Shown here one piece after another: positions 42,886 to 47,704 of a DNA stretch of 47,704 nucleotides. Numbering within the stretch: position 1 is the stretch's first letter; each line of letters begins with the position of its first letter. Where the stretch lies: positions 1 through 47,704 of the forward strand of contig CANRFN010000033.1 in NCBI GenBank assembly GCA_947629915.1. The letters are read 5' to 3'. The stretch comes from an uncultured Oscillospiraceae bacterium. GTDB taxonomy: Bacteria > Bacillota > Clostridia > Oscillospirales > Oscillospiraceae. The notes under the pieces were generated by a model, which made no database searches, had not been told where the DNA came from, and saw only the letters and a list, made by a program, of their open reading frames with translations. The position numbers were made by a program, and so were the translations under genes.

Positions 42886-43970
42886 ACGGCATTCTCCTCC
42901 TCTCCGGTTTCCGCTCCGGCCTCCTCCGCCGTCTCGGTACTGGTACTGGTTGCTGCGATCTCCGCCGGCTGGCCGCCTTCGGCCGCTTCCGCGGCACCGA
43001 CCGCCTCGCCGGCCTCAGCCTCCTCCGGGGCGCTGTCCTCGGTGAGCTCCAGGAAGATGTCCTCCAGGGAGGCCTTCTTCAGGGACATCTCCAGAAGGTC
43101 GATGCCGGCGCCGGCAAAGGCCTGGAACACCTGCCGGGAGACCCCGTGGATGTCCTCCTGGTCTGTGTTCAGCTGGACGGTGATGAGGTTGTCCTCGTCC
43201 TGTGGCTGGATGTCCATGCCGTTGATGTGGGAGATCTCCGCCAGGGCGGCCTGCACTGCCTCCGGGTCCGCGTCCGTCACAAGGGTGATCTGGCCGGGGG
43301 ACAGCAGCTTCTTCTCCAGTCCCTCGGGGGTGTCGAAGGCCACCAGTTTGCCGTGGGCGATGATCAGGATCTCATCGCAGATGGTCTGCACCTCGGAGAG
43401 AATGTGGGAGCTGAAGATCACCGTGTGGCTGCGGCCCAGGTCCCGGATGAGATCCCGGATCCCGATGATCTGGATGGGGTCCAGGCCCACGGTGGGCTCG
43501 TCCAGGATGATGACCCTGGGGTTGCCCAAGAGCGCCTGGGCGATGCCCACCCGCTGCTTATAGCCTTTGGACAGGGCGGAGATCCGCCGGCGGCGCATCT
43601 CCGCGATGCCCGTCTCCTGGATCACCCGCTCGATGTCGTCCCTGAGGGCGGTGCCTCGCAGGCCTTTCGCCTCCCCCACGAACTTCAGATACTCCTCCGG
43701 GGTCTCCCCCAGATAGAGGGGCGGCTGCTCCGGCAGATACCCGATCCGGCGCTTGGCCTCTTTCGGGTTTTCAAAGATGTCTTTCCCATCGATCAGGACC
43801 CGCCCCTCGGTGGCGGAGAGGCAGCCCGTCATGAGATTCATGGTGGTAGACTTTCCGGCGCCGTTGGGCCCCAGAAAGCCGTACACATGTCCCTCCCCGA
43901 TGGTGAAGGAGAGATCCACCACTGCGGGGATGTCCCCGTAGTACTTTGTGAGATGTTCCGCCTGTATCAT
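42882..43970 (-). CDS. ABC transporter ATPase (GldA/CcmA-like)
   Basis: 362 residues. Walker A GPNGAGKST at 34-42, signature LSKGY at 133-137 (canonical LSGGQ altered at two positions), Walker B VIILDEPT at 153-160, switch His in SSHIL. The start at 43970 has GAGGAGG six bases upstream; the in-frame codon at 43997 does not. After the ATPase fold, the last 50 or so residues are a low-complexity Ala/Glu/Thr tail (GEAVGAAEAAEGG, AATSTSTETAEEAG), unusual for this family. First gene of the four-gene exporter operon; no convincing promoter could be fixed in the 140 bases upstream. Confidence 0.95.
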   Translation of the reverse strand: MIQAEHLTKYYGDIPAVVDLSFTIGEGHVYGFLGPNGAGKSTTMNLMTGCLSATEGRVLIDGKDIFENPKEAKRRIGYLPEQPPLYLGETPEEYLKFVGEAKGLRGTALRDDIERVIQETGIAEMRRRRISALSKGYKQRVGIAQALLGNPRVIILDEPTVGLDPIQIIGIRDLIRDLGRSHTVIFSSHILSEVQTICDEILIIAHGKLVAFDTPEGLEKKLLSPGQITLVTDADPEAVQAALAEISHINGMDIQPQDEDNLITVQLNTDQEDIHGVSRQVFQAFAGAGIDLLEMSLKKASLEDIFLELTEDSAPEEAEAGEAVGAAEAAEGGQPAEIAATSTSTETAEEAGAETGEEENAV

Positions 43971-44337
43971 CGTATTCCTCCTCGTAGCAAACGGCACCGG
44001 CGGGGCCCGGTTCTCTCTCTGGACGGCCCCCTTCTCCCAGTGTTCGGGTAGAGTGTATGGCGCGAGACTGAAAAGAACCTGAAAAGGCGGTGAACACTTG
44101 TGGGAGATTTTGTGAACGAATAATGAACGGAACGATCCCGCGGGGCGGACGGCTGTCGGAAGGTCCAGCTATGGGAAGACGGTGGAGGCGGTGCGCCGGC
44201 AGAGAGCCTGCTTATAAATAAATGATTTAATGAAAGTATTTTTGATTCCGTGTTGCAAAACGTGGCTGTGTGTGGTATTGTGTGGAAAGATTGATCTGGC
44301 TGTGGATTTTACTGATATCTGTATGAGGGTGGATACC
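43971..44337. other. Intergenic region between divergent ABC operon and AAA-ATPase gene
   Basis: About 370 bases. The left part is GC-rich and holds the ABC operon leader. The right part (44210-44340) is clearly AT-richer than the rest of the window (for example AAATAAATGATTTAATG), as might accompany a more recently acquired gene. I could not assign a promoter with both elements. Confidence 0.5.
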
Positions 44338-46083
44338 ATGATAGATTTCTCTATATATGATAAAAAGGCGCTGCCAATCGGTGTGGACAATTTCGAAAAG
44401 GTGGTCTCCAGCAGCACCCCATCGTACTACTACGTGGACAAGAGCATGCTGATCTACGAGATCCTCCAAGACGGCGCCGCAGTCCATCTGATCCCCCGGC
44501 CCAGGCGGTTTGGGAAATCCCTGAACCTGGACATGCTGCACCAGTTCCTGGCGCTTGACACCAGGCGCGATCTGTTCCGCGGGCTTCAGATCAGCCGGCA
44601 CGAGGACTTCTGCAGGAGGCATCAGGGGCAGTACCCTGTGCTCCACCTGGATTGGAAGGACGTCTGTGGAGAGGACTATGATGAGGCGTGCTATATGTTG
44701 GCATATGAACTGCAAGATGCGGCAGCGCACATGGCGTTTCTGAGGGAAAGCCGAAATCTGGACACCGCTGCTCTCGCACAGTACGATGCTGTCCTGCACC
44801 TGGACGAGATGCCCCAGGAGAAAGAAGACGAAGAGGCCAGATTCCAGGCTGCGCTGCAAGCGGCTCCGCTTGTCCTGACGCAGCTGCTGGAAAAGCACTA
44901 TCACAGAAAGGTCGTCGTCTTGATCGATGAGTACGATACCCCGCTCAGTGATGCATATCCGTCAGGATACTACTCCGAAATGGTCTCCCTGATGCGGGGG
45001 ATCTACAGCAAGCTTCTGAAGGATAACGACAGCCTGGCGTTTGCAATCCTCACGGGATGCCTTCCGCTGCCCGAAGCGAGCCTCTTCACCGGCCTGAACA
45101 ACCTGAAAGTCTGGACAGGCAAGAGTGACTTCACCGGCGCGTATTTTGGCTTCACGGAGGACGAGATCAAGGCCATGCTGGCTTATTACCAGCTCCCCGA
45201 GCTGTTGGATATCATGCGGGACTGGTTCGACGGATTTCAGTTTGGGGGAGGCCGCGTGTACTGCCCGTGGGATGTGATCTCTTTTGTGGATCAGGGCCGG
45301 CGCAGCGGGCCCGGCGCACCGGCGATGTACTGGGTGAACACCAGCGGGAATGACATCGTCCAGCGCCTCCTGTCCCGGGCGGACCGCGGGGCCCAGAGGG
45401 ACTACATCGCGCTGATGGCCGGAAAGTCTGTCTGGAAAACCATCTCCAGAGAGCTCACGATCCGCGATCTGGACAGCAAGGGGCTGGATGGCATCTGGAG
45501 CATGATGGTTGCAGCCGGCTACCTGTCTGTTCGTTCTGAAGAAGATGATGGCCTCTCTGAGCTCTCCGCTACCAACCGGGAGATCCGCTGGCTGCTGAGC
45601 AGGTCTCTGCAGGAGTGGCTCTGCAACAAGTGCGGAGCAAAGTCGGATGATATGACCGCTTTCTCATTAGCGCTGAAGCGGGGCGATCCCAATGCCGCGG
45701 AAACCGCGCTGCATGCGATCCTCTCTGACCTGTTCCCGGCACACACCGCTTCCCGGGGCGGAAAGCATCGGGTGGACTTCGATCAAAGGCTCCTTCTGGG
45801 GCTTCTCCTGCCGAACTGGATGGCCCGGGCTGAGGTGCAGTCCGGGGAGGACTGTGTGGATGTCTGCTTCCGCGTCTCGGACGGCCGGGGAATCGTGATA
45901 GCGGTGAGAGACGCAGGCGAGAAGAGAGACCTGAATCCTGTCTGCGATGAGGCCCTGGAGCAGATCCAGGAGAACCGCTATGCAGAAGCCCTGCAGGCGC
46001 AAGGCTGCGTCTCTGTCCTCTGCTACGGCATCGCTTTCCAAAAAGCGAAATGCAACGTGAAGCTGCAACGGCGGGGGCGATAG
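44338..46083 (+). CDS. AAA-ATPase-like protein of the DUF1703 type
   Basis: 581 residues. The N-terminal part matches the AAA-ATPase-like family found in anaerobic Bacillota and Bacteroidota: IPIG-type opening (LPIGVDNFEKV), YYVDKSMLI, Walker A PRPRRFGKS with Lys60, and Walker B VVVLIDEYDTPL with Asp197-Glu198. The middle contains GYFSEM-like (GYYSEM), TGCLPL and WFDGFQFGG. Members usually end in a PD-(D/E)xK nuclease domain. Here VDVCF is followed by IVIAVRDAGEK where the family normally has an E-F-K core, so the Glu and Lys appear replaced (Ala and Arg), although the later ALEQIQENRYAEAL helix is kept. The start is chosen at 44338 because GAGGGTGG precedes it; 44323 is an alternative. Role unknown; these genes are often multicopy and mobile. 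Confidence 0.9.
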   Translation: MIDFSIYDKKALPIGVDNFEKVVSSSTPSYYYVDKSMLIYEILQDGAAVHLIPRPRRFGKSLNLDMLHQFLALDTRRDLFRGLQISRHEDFCRRHQGQYPVLHLDWKDVCGEDYDEACYMLAYELQDAAAHMAFLRESRNLDTAALAQYDAVLHLDEMPQEKEDEEARFQAALQAAPLVLTQLLEKHYHRKVVVLIDEYDTPLSDAYPSGYYSEMVSLMRGIYSKLLKDNDSLAFAILTGCLPLPEASLFTGLNNLKVWTGKSDFTGAYFGFTEDEIKAMLAYYQLPELLDIMRDWFDGFQFGGGRVYCPWDVISFVDQGRRSGPGAPAMYWVNTSGNDIVQRLLSRADRGAQRDYIALMAGKSVWKTISRELTIRDLDSKGLDGIWSMMVAAGYLSVRSEEDDGLSELSATNREIRWLLSRSLQEWLCNKCGAKSDDMTAFSLALKRGDPNAAETALHAILSDLFPAHTASRGGKHRVDFDQRLLLGLLLPNWMARAEVQSGEDCVDVCFRVSDGRGIVIAVRDAGEKRDLNPVCDEALEQIQENRYAEALQAQGCVSVLCYGIAFQKAKCNVKLQRRGR

Positions 46084-46114
46084 CGCTCTCTCGGGAGAAG
46101 TGAATCCCAGGAAA

Positions 46115-46156
46115 AAGAGGGGGACGGCACACCAAAGGGTGGGCCGTCCCCCTCTT
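46115..46156. terminator. Terminator between convergent AAA-ATPase and HtrA genes
   Basis: AAGAGGGGGACGGC pairs with GCCGTCCCCCTCTT, 14-base loop. On the minus strand the stem is followed by further T residues (CTCTTTTTCC); on the plus strand the run is short. It follows the AAA-ATPase stop by 31 bases. Confidence 0.78.
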
Positions 46157-46193
46157 GGGATTGCTTCATTGCCTTCTACCGCATGGAAAAGGC

Positions 46194-46233
46194 GGCAGGC
46201 CCCCTCCGCCCTGACCGCGGATGGGGGCCTGCC
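46194..46233 (-). terminator. Terminator of the HtrA gene
   Basis: GGCAGGCCCCC pairs with GGGGGCCTGCC, extended by an inner TCCGC/GCGGA stem. GCCTTTTCC follows on the minus strand. Confidence 0.78.
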
Positions 46234-46300
46234 TTGAGGAGGAAAACTCTGTGAGAAAGAAGTGTGTGTGGGTTAGAGTGGGGCGCGGGCTGCGGGAGGC

Positions 46301-47623
46301 TTATGCTCTCCAGCCGTATCCGCTCCAGGGGTCTGTGCCGCTGCTGCCGCTGCCGAAGTTCTGCCAGGGGTCTGTCTGCTGCTGGCTCTCCTCCGCCGCG
46401 GCCTCAGACTCGTTGGTCTTCTCGTCCAGGGTGACGGTTACGGTGCGGGTGTCCCCATCGTAGACCACGGTGAGGGTGATGGTGTCTCCAGCGTGGTACT
46501 GGGAGGCCAGCAGCTGGGACAGGGCGGAGCTGGAGTCTATGGCGGTGTCGTCCACGGCGGTGATGATGTCGTTCACCTTCAGGCCGGCCTTTTCAGCGCA
46601 GGAGCCTGGGACCACAGACTCCACTGCCGCGCCGGCGGGGATGCCGTAGCGCTGATACACGGAGGCCACGGTGCTGGCGGTGATGCCCAGCCACGGCTTG
46701 CCGGTGACGTATCCGTACTGCATGATGTCGTCCAGCATGGCCTTCACGTCCTGGATGGGGATGGCGAACCCAAGGCCCTCGGTGCCCACCCCGTTGGAGG
46801 TCTGGGTCACCTTGGCGGTGACGATGCCCACCACACGGCCGGCCGCGTCAAAGAGGGGGCCGCCGGAGTTGCCGGGGTTGATGGCGCAGTTGGTCTGCAG
46901 CATGTTCATGGGGCCGCTGCCGGTGTCGATCTCCCGGCTCAGCGCGGACACCAGGCCGTCTGTGAGGCTGAAGGTGAGCTCACCCAGCGGGTTGCCGATG
47001 GTGTACACCGTGTCGCCCACTTCCAGGCTGCCGCTGTCTCCCAGGGTTACGGGCTGCAGGTTGGTGGCGTCCACCTTCAGCACCGCCACATCGTTGGAGG
47101 ACTCGCCGCCCACCAGCGTGGCGACATACTCGGTGCCGTCCGCCAGGGTGACCTTGATCTCAGAGGCGCTGCTGCTCTCCGCGGCGGTCTCGATGACGTG
47201 GTAGTTTGTGACGATGTAGCCGTCTGCGGTGAGGATGAAGCCGGAACCGGAGCAGGCGGAGGAGGTGGTCCGGCCGAAGATGTTCTGGGTGGTGGACACC
47301 GTGATGCCCACGCAGGAGGGCAGCTGGGCCTGATACAGGGCGCCGGCGGCGGTGTCCGCCGTGGGCTGCTGCCTGGTGGAGGCCAGGTAGTCCGCCTCCG
47401 GGGCGGCGTCCGGGATCTGGACCTCGGCGGTGGCTGTCTCCGGGTGGAGGACATCATAGAGGGCGCAGCCGCCGTACGAGGCGCCGCCGCAGAGGAGGGC
47501 CGCAGACAGGGCCAGGGCGGCGACCCGGGCGCCGGGGTGGCGCTTCTTCACCGGCCGCAGGGCGGGCAGGTTGTTGGAGGGCTGGTACGGTGTATCTTCA
47601 AAACGATCAAATTCGGTGTTCAT
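46301..47623 (-). CDS. Membrane-anchored HtrA/DegP-type serine protease
   Basis: 440 residues. A short basic cytoplasmic head (RPVKKRHPGAR, 23-33), one membrane helix (about 34-52), a spacer, then a trypsin-like domain with the triad His142 (TNYHVIE), Asp178 (SNDVAVLKV) and Ser253 (GNSGGPL), and one PDZ domain (about 310-400). The last 40 residues are Gln/Gly/Ser/Trp-rich (DPWQNFGSGSSGTDPWSGYGW). It should degrade or refold damaged proteins at the outer face of the membrane. The ATG at 47623 is chosen as the most regular start, but no good Shine-Dalgarno precedes it. A TTG at 47665 with AAGGG ten bases upstream would add 14 residues. A possible TATAAA -10 lies at 47682-47687; its -35 would fall outside the window. 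Confidence 0.93.
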   Translation of the reverse strand: MNTEFDRFEDTPYQPSNNLPALRPVKKRHPGARVAALALSAALLCGGASYGGCALYDVLHPETATAEVQIPDAAPEADYLASTRQQPTADTAAGALYQAQLPSCVGITVSTTQNIFGRTTSSACSGSGFILTADGYIVTNYHVIETAAESSSASEIKVTLADGTEYVATLVGGESSNDVAVLKVDATNLQPVTLGDSGSLEVGDTVYTIGNPLGELTFSLTDGLVSALSREIDTGSGPMNMLQTNCAINPGNSGGPLFDAAGRVVGIVTAKVTQTSNGVGTEGLGFAIPIQDVKAMLDDIMQYGYVTGKPWLGITASTVASVYQRYGIPAGAAVESVVPGSCAEKAGLKVNDIITAVDDTAIDSSSALSQLLASQYHAGDTITLTVVYDGDTRTVTVTLDEKTNESEAAAEESQQQTDPWQNFGSGSSGTDPWSGYGWRA

Positions 47624-47704
47624 TGTATTAGTGATCCGCGTCAATGTGATTTGAGTTAAGGCCAAGAAAACAGTGCCCTTTTTTATAGTGTGTTGTTAAA
47701 AATA

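Noticed and set aside
39175..43970. Gliding motility locus
   Set aside because: GldFG-like exporters with DUF4340 proteins occur in many non-gliding bacteria, and no other gliding genes are present.

Overview
The window reads as chromosomal DNA from a GC-rich gut-type Bacillota, most likely an Oscillospiraceae-like clostridium. This is inferred from clean Shine-Dalgarno sites, sigma-A-type promoters (TTGACA / TATAAT-like), frequent TTG and GTG starts, a Gram-positive lipobox, and the gene families present (GH2 beta-galactosidase, GldFG/DUF4340 ABC operon, HtrA, AAA-ATPase of the DUF1703 type). No rRNA or convincing tRNA gene is present, so the taxonomic call rests on style rather than a marker.

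Layout. (1) 1-1383: a terminator reading leftward, then a plus-strand pair: a lipoprotein-anchored barnase-type ribonuclease and its barstar inhibitor. (2) 1414-3750, minus strand: a GH2 beta-galactosidase. (3) 3848-39000, minus strand: the dominant feature, eleven consecutive paralogous genes, called A (3848-7033) to K (35797-39000) here. I do not recognise the family. (4) 39175-43970, minus strand: an ABC exporter operon in the order ATPase, permease, GldG-like protein, DUF4340 protein. (5) 44338-46083, plus strand: an AAA-ATPase of the DUF1703 type whose C-terminal nuclease motif looks degraded. (6) 46301-47623, minus strand: a membrane-anchored HtrA-type serine protease.

Architecture of the array proteins. 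Ten of the eleven are 1051-1116 aa and consist of two homologous units about 505 aa apart. Each unit runs: TPR-like helices; a W-x-x-R-(Q/R)-x-x-(I/F)-W helix; a hydrophobic (S/T)L-x-P-(A/M)-x-Y segment after a G-x-PDGI-like turn; a WHP-x-L strand; a near-invariant RPR-x-DI-x-RGETCMPELE block near residues 340 and 845; F-x-GWAEGT near residues 405 and 910; and a closing LE-x-(A/S)F helix. All eleven end in a Lys/Arg-rich tail (GKKKLSKAQRKAQ or a close variant). None has a signal peptide or membrane segment, so they should be cytoplasmic. Gene F keeps only the first unit, followed by an acidic stretch and the basic tail.

Expression. Eight of the eleven genes have their own promoter, with -35 and -10 in nearly the same sequence context. 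A GC-rich hairpin follows almost every gene. The ribosome-binding site contains a small inverted repeat between the Shine-Dalgarno and the start codon, and the start codon itself is TTG, GTG or ATG at an equivalent position. So the array is a series of mostly independent, similarly wired units rather than one operon; F, H and I lack a visible promoter and probably depend on G and J. The array with its repeated cis-elements is the candidate for an undescribed system. Its biochemical role cannot be read from the sequence.
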